DNA of 37,422 nt from CAVPEW01 sp050247895 (lineage in GTDB: Bacteria > Actinomycetota > Acidimicrobiia > Acidimicrobiales > VFJN01). The DNA is taken from contig JBFWTJ010000003.1 of assembly GCA_050247895.1 (NCBI GenBank), positions 1 to 37,422 of the forward strand, in the 5' to 3' direction. Below, one piece after another: positions 1 through 8,119 of the stretch. The notes under the pieces were generated by a model that was given only the letters and a program-made list of their open reading frames with translations, was not told the origin of the DNA and did not search any database. Position numbers and translations under genes: made by a program. Each line of letters opens with the position of its first letter. Within the stretch, counting starts at the first letter, position 1.

Positions 1-600
1 GCCGGCCCCGACGCCCGCCTCCAGCTCGGCCCGGCCCACCGGACCGGCCGACTCGACCACCTGGGCGCGGGCCAGCTCCAGGTCCAGCGGGTCGGGTACG
101 AGCCCGGGACCGACCTCGGCACCGACCTCGGCCGGGGGGACCTCCCGGGCCAGCTCGACGAAGCTGCGCCGGACCGGGTCCAGCGCGGCGAGCACGACCG
201 GATCGTCGTACGCCTCGACGGGCGGCACCGAGCCGACCAGGCCGAGCGCGGCCAACCGGTCCGGCGTCGTTGCCGCGACCGCCAGCGCGGCCAACCCGCC
301 GGCCGACCAGCCGAGCAGCCGGTAGGTGCCCAGGCCGAGGTGGTCGGCCAGGGCCTCCAGGTCGCCGGCCAGCGCGGCGGGTGCCGCCCCCCGGTGGCGG
401 CTGCTGCGACCGAAGCCCGGCCGGTCGAGGGCGACGAGCCGCACGCCCAGCGCCGCGGCGACGCCGTCGTCGGGATGGCGGGCCAGGCGGCAGTCGGGCG
501 AGCCGTGCAGGTAGACGACGACCTCGCCGGCGGGGTCCCCGACGTCGTCGTAGGCCAACCGGCGCCCGTCGGGCAGCGCGAGGACCGAGGCGGGGCGCAT
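1..600 (-). CDS. alpha/beta hydrolase, C-terminus beyond the window
   Basis: The complement reads from an ATG at 598-600 without a stop to the window edge, giving at least 200 residues. The start MRPASVLALPDGRRLAY, the oxyanion-side HGSPDCR near residues 35-41, the strand ALDRPGFGRS and the nucleophile elbow GWSAGG are the ordered hallmarks of an alpha/beta hydrolase, with the serine of GWSAGG as the predicted nucleophile. The catalytic His, and probably the acid, lie outside the window. The substrate cannot be told. It is divergent from the EF-G2-like gene. A -10-like TAGCCT (complement of 610-615) lies 9 nt before the ATG, so the leader is very short. Family assignment is firm; the specific activity is unknown. 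Confidence 0.85.
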   Translation of the reverse strand, partial: MRPASVLALPDGRRLAYDDVGDPAGEVVVYLHGSPDCRLARHPDDGVAAALGVRLVALDRPGFGRSSRHRGAAPAALAGDLEALADHLGLGTYRLLGWSAGGLAALAVAATTPDRLAALGLVGSVPPVEAYDDPVVLAALDPVRRSFVELAREVPPAEVGAEVGPGLVPDPLDLELARAQVVESAGPVGRAELEAGVGAG

Positions 601-649
601 GGGCCCGGCAGGCTACGGCGGCCGGGCAGCACGCGGCCAGGGCCTTGGG

Positions 650-655
650 TACCGT
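650..655 (+). promoter_or_regulatory. -10 box for the EF-G2-like gene
   Basis: TACCGT matches the actinobacterial TANNNT -10 consensus and lies 32 nt before the GTG start at 688. The leader carries a GAAGGGGGG ribosome binding site. No convincing -35 is seen. Confidence 0.4.
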
Positions 656-687
656 GGCCGTGCACTCGATCCGAAGGGGGGACGAGG

Positions 688-2751
688 GTGACCCAGGTCT
701 CGACCGACGAGGTCAGGAACGTGGCGCTGGTCGGCCACGGGGGCGCGGGCAAGACGACCCTGGCCGAGGCGCTCCTGCACCGGGCCGGTGCGCTGACCCG
801 CCTGGGGCGGGTCGAGGACGGCACCACCGCGAGCGACCACGACCCCGACGAGCGGGAGCGGGGCCAGTCGCTGTCGCTCTCGGTGGTGCCCTTCACGTGG
901 CACGGCCACAAGGTCAACCTCATCGACACGCCGGGGTACCCCGACTTCCTCGGCGACGTGGTCGCCGCGCTGCGCGTCGTCGACCTGGCCGTGTTCGTGG
1001 TCAGCGCCGTCGACGGCGTCCAGGTCCAGACCGAGGCGATCTGGCGGGAAGCGGCGCGGCTCGGGGTCCCCCGGATGGTCTTCGTCAACAAGCTCGACCG
1101 GGAGCGGGCCAGCTTCGAGCGGACCCTCGACGAGCTGAAGGAGCGCCTCGGGTCGGGCGTGGCACCCCTCGAGCTGCCCATCGGGGCCGAGGCCTCGTTC
1201 CGGGGCATCGCCGACCTGCTCACCGACACCGCCCACCTCTACGTCGGGGGCGTCCCCCACGCCGAGGAGATCCCCGCCGACATGGAGCAGCTCGAGCACC
1301 AGGTCCACGACAGCCTCGTCGAGGGGATCGTCGTGGCCGACGACGCCATGCTCGAGCGCTACCTGGAGGGCGAGGTCCCCGCCTTCGCCGACCTCGAGCG
1401 CACCCTGCTCGCCGGCATCGAGGCCGCGACGGTCTTCCCGGTCGTGTGCGGGTCGGCCACCGCCGAGATCGGCGTCGACCGCCTGGCCGACTTCCTGGTC
1501 GAGATCGGGCCACCGCCCACCGACCGGCCCGCCGTGGTCCACGCGGCCGGCCAGGAGATCGAGGTCCCGGCCTCGCCGGACGCGGATCCGCTGGCCTTCG
1601 TCTTCAAGACCGTCGCCGACCCCTACGTGGGCCAGGTCTCGCTGTTCAAGGTCCTCTCGGGCACGGTCCGCAACGACGACCACCTGGTCAACCCCCGCAC
1701 CGGCACCGTCGAGCGCCTCCACGGCCTGTTCGCCGTGCGGGGCAAGGACCACGAGCCGGTGGCCCAGGTGGTGGCCGGCGACATCGGCGCGGTGGCCAAG
1801 CTCACGGGGACCGCCACCGGCGACACGCTGGCGCCCAAGGGGACGCCGGTGGTCGTGCCGCCCGTCGAGCAGCCCGACCCGGTCCTGTCGATCGCGGTGG
1901 TGCCCCGCACCCAGGCCGACGACGACAAGCTCGCCGCGGCCCTGCACCGGCTCCGGGAGGAGGACCCGGGCCTGGTGGTCGAGCGGGACGACGAGACCCA
2001 CCAGACCCTGCTGCGGGGCAGCGGCGAAGCCCACCTCCAGGTGGCGGTGAGCCGGTTGCAGCGGAAGTTCGGCGTGACCGTCGACACCGAGGAGGTGCGG
2101 ATCCGCTACCGGGAGACCGTCACCGCCAGCGCCGACGCGGAGGGTCGCCACAAGAAGCAGACCGGCGGCCACGGCCAGTTCGCGGTCGTCGTCATCACGG
2201 TGGAGCCCCTCGAGCGGGGGGCCGGCTTCGAGTTCGTCGACAAGATCGTCGGCGGCGCCATCAGCCGGGGCTACGTCCCCGCGGTCCAGAAGGGCATCGA
2301 GGAGGCGATGGCCGCCGGCGGGGTCCACGGCCATCCGGTCGTCGACGTGCGGGTGACGCTGACCGACGGCAAGGAGCACTCGGTCGACTCGTCGGAGATG
2401 GCGTTCAAGGTGGCCGGGCGGCTGGCCTTCCGCGCCGCCCTGGCCCGGTCGGGGCCGGTCGTGCTCGAACCCGTCGCCCGGCTGGAGGTGGTCGTTCCCA
2501 CCGAGCTCCAGGGCGACGTGATGGGCGACCTGAACGCCCGGCGGGGACGGGTCCAGGCCAGCGTGGCGGGCGACGCCGGCGAGCAGGTCGTCACGGCGCT
2601 GGTGCCCGAGAGCGAGCTCCGCCGCTACGCGGTCGACCTGCGCTCGATCACCGGGGGTCGGGGCCGGTTCCGAGCCGAGCACGACCACCACGACGTCCTG
2701 CCCGCCCACCTCGTCGACCAGGTCCGTCGCGACGTGGTCGACGCCGACTGA
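688..2751 (+). CDS. elongation factor G-like GTPase (EF-G2 type)
   Basis: A 687-residue translational GTPase. The G1 loop GHGGAGKT is at residues 16-23, DTPG at 80-83 and NKLD at 134-137; later come the domain II beta barrel, the domain IV segment GGHGQFAVV and the C-terminal domain V. The switch I region reads RGQSLSLSV instead of the RGITI of canonical EF-G, which is the pattern of the actinobacterial EF-G2/FusA2 paralogues rather than the housekeeping factor. Those paralogues bind GTP, but their role is poorly defined. The GTG at 688 is chosen because it has a GAAGGGGGG Shine-Dalgarno and puts the G1 loop at the usual distance; the frame stays open further upstream without homology. The stop is immediately followed by the DinB-like gene, so the two are probably cotranscribed. 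Confidence 0.9.
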   Translation: MTQVSTDEVRNVALVGHGGAGKTTLAEALLHRAGALTRLGRVEDGTTASDHDPDERERGQSLSLSVVPFTWHGHKVNLIDTPGYPDFLGDVVAALRVVDLAVFVVSAVDGVQVQTEAIWREAARLGVPRMVFVNKLDRERASFERTLDELKERLGSGVAPLELPIGAEASFRGIADLLTDTAHLYVGGVPHAEEIPADMEQLEHQVHDSLVEGIVVADDAMLERYLEGEVPAFADLERTLLAGIEAATVFPVVCGSATAEIGVDRLADFLVEIGPPPTDRPAVVHAAGQEIEVPASPDADPLAFVFKTVADPYVGQVSLFKVLSGTVRNDDHLVNPRTGTVERLHGLFAVRGKDHEPVAQVVAGDIGAVAKLTGTATGDTLAPKGTPVVVPPVEQPDPVLSIAVVPRTQADDDKLAAALHRLREEDPGLVVERDDETHQTLLRGSGEAHLQVAVSRLQRKFGVTVDTEEVRIRYRETVTASADAEGRHKKQTGGHGQFAVVVITVEPLERGAGFEFVDKIVGGAISRGYVPAVQKGIEEAMAAGGVHGHPVVDVRVTLTDGKEHSVDSSEMAFKVAGRLAFRAALARSGPVVLEPVARLEVVVPTELQGDVMGDLNARRGRVQASVAGDAGEQVVTALVPESELRRYAVDLRSITGGRGRFRAEHDHHDVLPAHLVDQVRRDVVDAD

Positions 2752-3273
2752 GTGCTGACCGAGCCCTGCCCCGAGTGCCGGTTCGACCCGTCCGGGCACG
2801 ACCCGGCGGCACTGGCGTCCGAGATCCGCCGGCTCGGTGGCCGCTACGCCGCGCCGCTCACCCGCGGGCTGCCCGACGAGGACCTCGACGCGGTGGTGGA
2901 TGCCCGCCCCCGGCCCGACGCCTGGTCGGCCCTCGAGCTGGCCGCCCACGCCCGTGACGTGCTCGCGGTGTTCGACGACCGGGTCCGTGCCGCCCTCGAC
3001 GGGACCCGGCCCCGGGAGCCGGTCGTGGACTGGGAGGGACGGGTCGAGGCGTCGGCGGCGTGCCGCGAGGAGCTGGCCGAGGAGATCGCCACCTGGGCCA
3101 CCCGCCTGGCCGACCGCCTCGACGACCTCGGCCCCACCGACTGGGACCGGCCCGGCCTGACCGGGCGCGGCGGCGAGGTGACCGTGGCCGACCTGGCCGT
3201 CATCGCCCTGCACGAGGGCCACCACCACCTCCTCGACATCGGTCGGGCGCTGCGCGGCGCACGGGGTCGCTGA
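2752..3273 (+). CDS. DinB-like four-helix protein with N-terminal CxxC
   Basis: 173 residues beginning with GTG directly after the TGA of the EF-G2-like gene, which implies translational coupling. The N-terminus CPECRFDP resembles a knuckle seen in actinobacterial DinB-superfamily proteins. It is followed by helices with a histidine in ELAAHARDV (about residue 66) and a cluster in LHEGHHHLLDI near the C-terminus. In the DinB/YfiT/mycothiol-dependent isomerase fold three histidines bind a divalent metal, and these are the likely ligands. Such proteins often act with mycothiol, and mshC is encoded in this window, but the substrate here is unknown. The family call is by motif and helical pattern only. 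Confidence 0.75.
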   Translation: MLTEPCPECRFDPSGHDPAALASEIRRLGGRYAAPLTRGLPDEDLDAVVDARPRPDAWSALELAAHARDVLAVFDDRVRAALDGTRPREPVVDWEGRVEASAACREELAEEIATWATRLADRLDDLGPTDWDRPGLTGRGGEVTVADLAVIALHEGHHHLLDIGRALRGARGR

Positions 3274-3320
3274 CCCGGGGCGCGAGGATCACCTCCGACC
3301 GATCAGCACGGGAGGACCGC

Positions 3321-3833
3321 GTGACCATCGACCCCGACCTGGGACCGTCCGACGCCGTCGTGGCGCTCCGCTCGCTCCCCCGCCGCTACCGCGCCGCGCT
3401 CGCCGCCGTCCAGGCCCAGGACGACCCCGACGAGATCGCGCTGCGCCGGGGGGCCGACGGCTGGACCGCCATCGGCCACGTCGTCGCCGCGTCCCGTGCC
3501 GTGGGTGGGGCGGCCCGCGCCCTGGAGGAGGTCCTGCGCAGCGACGAGCCGGTCGTGGAGCGGGCGGTGGTCGACGCCAACCGGAGGGTCGAGGACCCGG
3601 CACCGGGGGGCACGATCGAGGAGCGGGTCTCCGAGCTGGGATGGGAGTCCGACGCCCTGGCCGAGACGGCCGACCGGGTGTCGGCACGGGACTGGGCGCG
3701 CGCCGCGAAGGTCCCGGATCGAGCCGACCCCGTCACCGCGCTCGACGTGCTGCGCGCCGCGGTCGAGGCCGGCATCGACCACCTCCGGGCCATGGAGGCA
3801 ACCCTGGTCGAGGTCCGCGGCCGCCCCTCCTAG
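3321..3833 (+). CDS. DinB-like helical protein
   Basis: 170 residues from a GTG preceded by GGAGG (3311-3315). The chain is almost entirely helical, with the motif GWTAIGHVVAASRAV in the first third and GIDHLRAMEATL at the end; the two histidines sit where DinB-superfamily proteins place metal ligands, but a third is not obvious, so metal binding is uncertain. It follows the DinB-like gene by 47 nt in the same direction, so the two may be divergent copies working with the same partner. It could equally be a general helix-bundle protein of unknown role. Confidence 0.6.
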   Translation: MTIDPDLGPSDAVVALRSLPRRYRAALAAVQAQDDPDEIALRRGADGWTAIGHVVAASRAVGGAARALEEVLRSDEPVVERAVVDANRRVEDPAPGGTIEERVSELGWESDALAETADRVSARDWARAAKVPDRADPVTALDVLRAAVEAGIDHLRAMEATLVEVRGRPS

Positions 3834-3846
3834 GAGCCCGCTTCTC

Positions 3847-3866
3847 CAACATCAACGTTGTCGTTG
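3847..3866. promoter_or_regulatory. palindromic operator overlapping the SDR promoter
   Basis: CAAC-N2-CAACGTTG-N2-GTTG is a palindrome with matching arms at 3847-3850/3863-3866 and a perfect 8-bp core at 3853-3860. Its right arm overlaps the -35 of the SDR promoter, the geometry of a repressor site. No regulator is encoded next to it. Confidence 0.55.
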
Positions 3867-3892
3867 ACCTCCTGGTCAGCCCGGGTTAGGGT
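3864..3892 (+). promoter_or_regulatory. promoter of the SDR-amidohydrolase operon
   Basis: A -35 TTGACC (3864-3869), a 17-bp spacer and a -10 TAGGGT (3887-3892) form the best sigma-70-type promoter in the window. The start of transcription should fall near 3899. Confidence 0.65.
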
Positions 3893-3922
3893 CCCGCGGT
3901 CGCCGTCGTGAGGAGGGGTCAC

Positions 3923-3961
3923 GTGGTGGAGATGTGGCAAGCCGTCGGGGATGCGTCGTGA
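3923..3961 (+). other. possible 12-codon leader ORF coupled to the SDR gene
   Basis: The strong Shine-Dalgarno AGGAGGGG (3911-3918) is correctly spaced for a GTG at 3923, not for the SDR start. Translation gives 12 residues (start, then VEMWQAVGDAS) and stops at TGA 3959-3961, which overlaps the SDR GTG (3958-3960) as GTGA. This suggests translational coupling through a leader peptide. Confidence 0.4.
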
Positions 3962-4773
3962 GCAACCTCGGACGGATCCTGGAGGGCAAGCGGGCCATGG
4001 TCGTCGGGGGTGGCGGCATCGGCAACGGCGGTGGCGTGAGCCGGGCCCTGGCCGGTGCGGGTGCCGCGGTCGCGGTCGTCGACCTGAACCCCGACAAGGC
4101 CGCAGGCGTGGCCGAGGAGATCAACGCCAGCGGCGGCCGTGCCGTGGGCCTCTCGGCCGACGTCACCTCGGCCGAGGACGTCGAGCGGGTCACCGGAGAG
4201 GCCGTCGACCGCCTCGGTGGCCTGGACGTCCTGGCCACGATCGTGGGCGGCTTCACGCTCTTCTCCCGCTGGCAGCGGCTCGACGAGACCTCCGACGAGG
4301 AGTGGGAGCACATCGCCGACCTGAACGGGCGGTACGTCTACCGCTTCGCCCGCGCCGCGATCCGCCAGTTCCTGGCCCAGGGAACGGGCGGCTCGATCGT
4401 CAGCATCGGTTCGATCTCGGGCATCGTGAGCAGCCCCCTCGCCGCGGCCTACGGCGTGGCCAAGGCCGGGCTCGGGAACCTCGCCCGCTCGGTCGGCGTC
4501 GAGTACGCCCGCGACGACATCCGGATGAACATCGTGGCCTGCGGAGCGATCCAGACCGAGACGACCGGGGTCGTCGGTGCCCACGACCTCGGCTTCCTCG
4601 ACTCCATCCCGATGGGACGCCTCGGCACGCCCGAGGAGGTGGGCGACACGGTGACCTTCCTGGCCTCTCCCCTGGCCGCCTACATCACCGGCCAGACCCT
4701 CACCATCGACGGCGGCATCACCTCGCGGTTCCCCATGCGCGTGCCCAACGCGCCGGCCTTCACCGCGAGCTGA
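3958..4773 (+). CDS. short-chain dehydrogenase/reductase (SDR)
   Basis: 271 residues of the classical SDR fold. A glycine-rich dinucleotide loop GGGGIGNGGG lies at residues 17-26, VVDLNPDK follows the second strand (the acidic residue favours NAD(H)), then come the catalytic serine region SIGSISG (149-155) and YGVAK (Tyr165, Lys169). The C-terminus has the usual GRLGTPEEVGDTVTFLAS and TIDGG. The GTG at 3958 is chosen because it places the Rossmann motif normally and overlaps the stop of the leader ORF; a GTG at 3934 is also in frame. It is the first gene of an operon with the amidohydrolase. The substrate is unknown; oxidation of an alcohol in a catabolic route is an inference from its partner. 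Confidence 0.88.
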   Translation: MSNLGRILEGKRAMVVGGGGIGNGGGVSRALAGAGAAVAVVDLNPDKAAGVAEEINASGGRAVGLSADVTSAEDVERVTGEAVDRLGGLDVLATIVGGFTLFSRWQRLDETSDEEWEHIADLNGRYVYRFARAAIRQFLAQGTGGSIVSIGSISGIVSSPLAAAYGVAKAGLGNLARSVGVEYARDDIRMNIVACGAIQTETTGVVGAHDLGFLDSIPMGRLGTPEEVGDTVTFLASPLAAYITGQTLTIDGGITSRFPMRVPNAPAFTAS

Positions 4774-4802
4774 ACGGTACGAGCACGAGGAGGAGCACCG
4801 AC

Positions 4803-6020
4803 GTGACCACGCAACAGGTCGCGGTGACCGAGCGCATGCTCGACATCGACGCCCACGAGATGACCCCCACCCACTTCTGGGGCGAGATCTTCGGACCCGT
4901 GGCCGGTGAGCTGGCCGAGCTCGCCGTGCCCCTGTTCAAGAAGACCGGCGCCAACGACTTCTACAACCCGACCCTGGCCGGCGACCTCGAGCCGATCGAC
5001 GAACACACCGTCTGGAACATCCGCGGCACCCGCGCCCCCAGCGCCTTCGACCTCTCGCGCCGGGTCGAGGCCCTCGACACCATGGGGATCCGCCGCCAGC
5101 TCGTCTTCCCCAGCTACGGCCTGGTGCCCATGCACCTCCAGGCCGGGCCCGGTGCCGCCATCCGCCACGCCATGGAGCTCGGGTCCCGCTCGGAGGACGA
5201 GATCCAGGACCTCGGTCGCCGTGGCCTCGAGGAGTACAACGAGTGGGCGGTCAGGATGACCGGCTCCGCACCCGACCGCCTGCGGCCGGTGGCGTACCTC
5301 AGCCCCTCGCACCGCACGCCAGGCGAGCTGTTCGCCGAGGCGAAGGACCTCGTCGACCGGGGCATCCGCGCCGTCCACCTCAACGCCGGCACCCCGCCGG
5401 GTGGCCGGTCCCCCGCCGACCCCGAGCTCGACGAGCTCTGGGCCTACCTGGCCGAGCGGGACGTGGCGGTCACCACGCACCTGGGCAGCGAGGCCGACTT
5501 CGTCGCCACGATCCAGTGGATGAAGGCGCCGGCGTTCGCGCCGGGCAAGGTCGAGAGCCACGAGATCGGCCTCGAGCCCTACTCGTTCGCGACCCTGCAC
5601 TTCTCCCACACCAACTGGCTCGTCTGCCTCATCCTGGGCGGGGTCTTCGAGCGCCACCCCCGCCTGCGCTTCGGCGTGATCGAGGCCGGCGCCTCGTGGT
5701 TCGGCCCGCTGGCCGAGAGCCTCGACATGTGGGCGACCAAGGTCTACGCGAAGCGCCTCGAGCCCTTCATCTCGATGAAGCCCTCCGAGTACATGGCCCG
5801 CAACGTACGGATCACGCCGTTCAACAACTTCGAGGACGTCGCCGACATGTTCCGCCGCTACCCGCAGGTGGCGGACTGCTACGCCTTCTCGACCGACTTC
5901 CCCCACATCGAGGGCGGCACCGACGTCAAGCGCAAGCACCTGGCCGCACTCGACGGCCTGGGCGACGACGTGCTGGAGAAGTTCTTCGCCACCAACGGCG
6001 AGCTCCTCCTGCCCGACTGA
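4803..6020 (+). CDS. amidohydrolase-2 family metal-dependent hydrolase
   Basis: 405 residues with the TIM-barrel amidohydrolase-2 pattern. The first metal motif is DIDAHEM at about residues 14-20, TTHLG and HFSHT supply internal histidines, and the late aspartate lies in STDFPHIEGG. The GTG start has GAGGAGGAG (4787-4795) seven bases upstream. It follows the SDR by 29 nt. Members of this family perform hydrolysis or decarboxylation of aromatic or carboxylic substrates; which one cannot be read from sequence. A second, clearly distinct member is encoded at 30204-31382. Pairing with an SDR suggests two steps of one pathway, which is inference. Confidence 0.85.
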   Translation: MTTQQVAVTERMLDIDAHEMTPTHFWGEIFGPVAGELAELAVPLFKKTGANDFYNPTLAGDLEPIDEHTVWNIRGTRAPSAFDLSRRVEALDTMGIRRQLVFPSYGLVPMHLQAGPGAAIRHAMELGSRSEDEIQDLGRRGLEEYNEWAVRMTGSAPDRLRPVAYLSPSHRTPGELFAEAKDLVDRGIRAVHLNAGTPPGGRSPADPELDELWAYLAERDVAVTTHLGSEADFVATIQWMKAPAFAPGKVESHEIGLEPYSFATLHFSHTNWLVCLILGGVFERHPRLRFGVIEAGASWFGPLAESLDMWATKVYAKRLEPFISMKPSEYMARNVRITPFNNFEDVADMFRRYPQVADCYAFSTDFPHIEGGTDVKRKHLAALDGLGDDVLEKFFATNGELLLPD

Positions 6021-6059
6021 AGCGGCGTCGTCCTGACGGCGGGCCGGACCGGCCTCAGC

Positions 6060-6107
6060 CCGATGGCCCATACCCCGGGGCGCATCGCCTGGGGTATGGG
6101 CCATCGG
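6060..6107. terminator. 17-bp perfect hairpin, bidirectional terminator
   Basis: Positions 6060-6076 pair perfectly with 6091-6107 around a 14-nt loop. It lies between the convergent amidohydrolase and surface-protein genes and can act for both. There is no T tract. Confidence 0.75.
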
Positions 6108-6115
6108 CTATGTGG

Positions 6116-7228
6116 CTAGTGGGCGTTGGTGCGGAGTTTGCGTGCTCCGATGGTGGCTGCTGTGCCGAGGCTGATGAGGCCGATTCCGGCGAGGGTGGTG
6201 AGGTTGTCGTTGTGGCCGGTGGCGGGGAGCTCCCGGGTGCGGGAGGTGCCGGCGGCGGCGGCTTCGGCGTTGGTGGTTCGGGTTCCGCTGGCGAGTGGCG
6301 CCACGGTGGTCGTGGTGGTGGCTGCGACCGTCGTCGATGTGGTCGATGTGGTCGATGTCGAAGTGGTTGTGGTGGTTGCGGTCGCGGTGAGTTCGAGGTT
6401 GGCGTGGGCGAGGACGAGGCCGGTGGTGGCGACGGCGATTGTTTGCACGCCGGGTGCGTCGTAGATCGTTCCGGCGGGGACCAGGACCGGGCCGTCGATG
6501 GTGATGGTGAGGTCACCGGGTCCCTCGATCTGGAGGAAGAACGGGGTGCCGACGAGAGTCTCGGTGATGAGGTCGCCGTCGGCGTCGACAGGGGTGGCGG
6601 GGCCGGTGACCTGGACGTTGAGGGGGACACCGCCGTCGAGTCCTTGGGCGATGAAGGGTCCCACGGTGGTCGCTTCGGTGGCGGTGGTGGGTCCGGTGAG
6701 CTGCAGGGTCGGGTTGATGCCGGGGCTCGACCAGCCGGGGAGTGCGGCGAGGATGGCCTGGTAGTTGGCGATCACGACCGGGTCGTTGGCCGGTACCGCG
6801 GCCGGGTCGGTCTCGAGTTCGAAGCCCGACGAGACGTTCCACAGGGCGGCTTGGATGGCCGCGGTGCGCTGCACGTCGTTGCCGGTCATGACGCTGTGGG
6901 CGTTGGCCAGGACCGAGCGGACCTGGGACCACTGCTGGTCGGTCAGCCCGGGGTCGCTGGCGGGACCGGTCACCTCGACGACCCCATCATCGATGCTGAT
7001 GGGCGTGTCGATGTCGACGCAGAACGTGTCGATCTCGTTGTCGTCGGCGTCGCTGACCACGATCACAGCGACACCGTGGGAGCTCCCGTCGGCCCCGTAG
7101 ATCGTGGAGAAGTGCCGGATGTCGGTCATGGTGACCGACGAGTCAGCCCCCGCGAATGTCGTACACCAGAACGTCGTGACCGCGGCGACGACCGTGGCCA
7201 GACCACATTTCTTTGATGTTGCCCGCAT
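6116..7228 (-). CDS. LPXTG-anchored thioester-domain surface protein
   Basis: 370 residues. An N-terminal hydrophobic signal (about 9-28) ends near FAGADS. The segment DTFCVDIDTP puts Cys70 and AAIQAALW puts Gln126 in the positions that form the internal thioester of TQXA-type thioester domains. Further Ig-like strands follow. A Ser/Thr-rich stalk (about 281-310) leads to LPATG (334-338), a hydrophobic helix and the positive tail RKLRTNAH, a complete sortase signal. Known family members sit on Gram-positive cell walls and bind surfaces covalently. The ATG at 7228 is used; an in-frame GTG lies two codons upstream. No sortase is in the window. The gene is alone in a patch of decayed sequence, suggesting acquisition. 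Confidence 0.85.
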   Translation of the reverse strand: MRATSKKCGLATVVAAVTTFWCTTFAGADSSVTMTDIRHFSTIYGADGSSHGVAVIVVSDADDNEIDTFCVDIDTPISIDDGVVEVTGPASDPGLTDQQWSQVRSVLANAHSVMTGNDVQRTAAIQAALWNVSSGFELETDPAAVPANDPVVIANYQAILAALPGWSSPGINPTLQLTGPTTATEATTVGPFIAQGLDGGVPLNVQVTGPATPVDADGDLITETLVGTPFFLQIEGPGDLTITIDGPVLVPAGTIYDAPGVQTIAVATTGLVLAHANLELTATATTTTTSTSTTSTTSTTVAATTTTTVAPLASGTRTTNAEAAAAGTSRTRELPATGHNDNLTTLAGIGLISLGTAATIGARKLRTNAH

Positions 7229-7344
7229 GGACACAGAGATCGGTCATGTAGATCAACACGGCCACAATGCCGGCGCGATAGCTGGAAACATCGGCGATGG
7301 CCGCCTCCCCCGGGCTGCGGGCCCGGCGGAAGCGTTCCTCGTCA

Positions 7345-7565
7345 GGCTCTCGATGTGCGCTGTGTGGCCCGATAGACGAGCAGGGCGATCACGGCGCCGA
7401 CGATCGAGCCGATGATCCCCGACGACGACTCTGCCGCCCACCACAGCACCCCCGACGACGGCACCTCCCCCGCCCCCGACCGCCGCACCAAGGGTGGTGG
7501 CCACCACCGCGCCCGCGCCCCCACCGCCGCCGGTCTCGTCGGGGCGGATGTTCGAGAACTGCGCA
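7345..7565 (-). pseudogene. possible decayed membrane-protein fragment
   Basis: The complement encodes, in two frames, a Gly-rich stretch (GGGGGAGAVVATTLGAAVG) and then GIIGSIVGAVIALLVYR near the end, which looks like the last membrane helix of a GlsB/YeaQ-like (transglycosylase-associated) protein. Joining them requires a frameshift near 7425-7440, and no start or upstream body is found. The rest of 7229-7664 shows no other gene. The assignment rests on one helix and is weak. Confidence 0.25.
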
Positions 7566-7664
7566 GCCGCCAGGGCCGCAGGTGCTGCGCCGGTACGAGC
7601 CGGAGATCCCGGCTACGGCCCCCACCTGGACCGCGACCACGACGGCGTCGGCTGCGAATGACCG

Positions 7665-7997
7665 TCAAGGACGAACGTGGTTCGTCCCGTTCGGGCCACG
7701 CAGGTGGAGATCCGCCGTGAGAAGGTCATCGCACTCGCGGACTTCATCGGGCAGATCGGCAAGCCTGTAGTACCGGGCTTCCAGATATCGGACGGCGAGA
7801 TCCGCGTACCCCTGCCACAAGTCCTTGGTCACCTGATCTGCGAACCCGGCCCGGGCGATCGTCGCCCCGGCCGCCTGCAAGCTCACCTGCCGGCAGGCCA
7901 ACCCGTCGCTGACCTCGATCGCAGCCCCGTACACGTGCCAAAAGCCCGGAAGCTGCTCAGGGTCACGAAGAACTCTCGCTGTCCATCGAGAGGCCAT
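7665..7997 (-). CDS. hypothetical protein, unknown helical family
   Basis: 110 residues from an ATG at 7997; the frame extends a further eight codons to 8021 without a better start. The protein is mainly helical, with the segments GFWHVYGAAIEVSDG, ATIARAGFADQVTK and DLAVRYLEARYYRL, and it has no signal peptide or membrane helix. I do not recognise the family. Codon third positions are less GC-biased than in the neighbours, and there is no clear Shine-Dalgarno. It lies in the accessory patch between the surface-protein gene and the thrS operon. It reads like a real protein rather than a shadow, but this is a judgement from composition. Confidence 0.5.
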   Translation of the reverse strand: MASRWTARVLRDPEQLPGFWHVYGAAIEVSDGLACRQVSLQAAGATIARAGFADQVTKDLWQGYADLAVRYLEARYYRLADLPDEVRECDDLLTADLHLRGPNGTNHVRP

Positions 7998-8039
7998 GAA
8001 CGCAGAATATGCCAACAGCACAGATCATTTCTCTGACTA

Positions 8040-8066
8040 CCGGTCGAGGGCGGCGAGCTCGACCGG
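8040..8066. terminator. 9-bp perfect hairpin
   Basis: Positions 8040-8048 pair with 8058-8066 around a 9-nt loop. It lies downstream of the minus-strand thrS operon end and upstream of the hypothetical gene at 7665-7997. A terminator role is plausible, but there is no T tract. Confidence 0.4.
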
Positions 8067-8119
8067 CTTCCCAGCGACACAGCGGTGCCTGAGCGGCTCG
8101 ACCGTTCAAGTGAGAAGAC

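Noticed and set aside
613..3228. Very long open frame on the minus strand opposite the EF-G2-like gene
   Set aside because: Its product is a low-complexity Asp/Gly/Val/His-rich string with no domain, as expected for the antisense of a high-GC coding frame.
6301..6370. Short tandem repeat locus
   Set aside because: The repeated triplets encode the Ser/Thr stalk of the surface protein and are explained by its composition.
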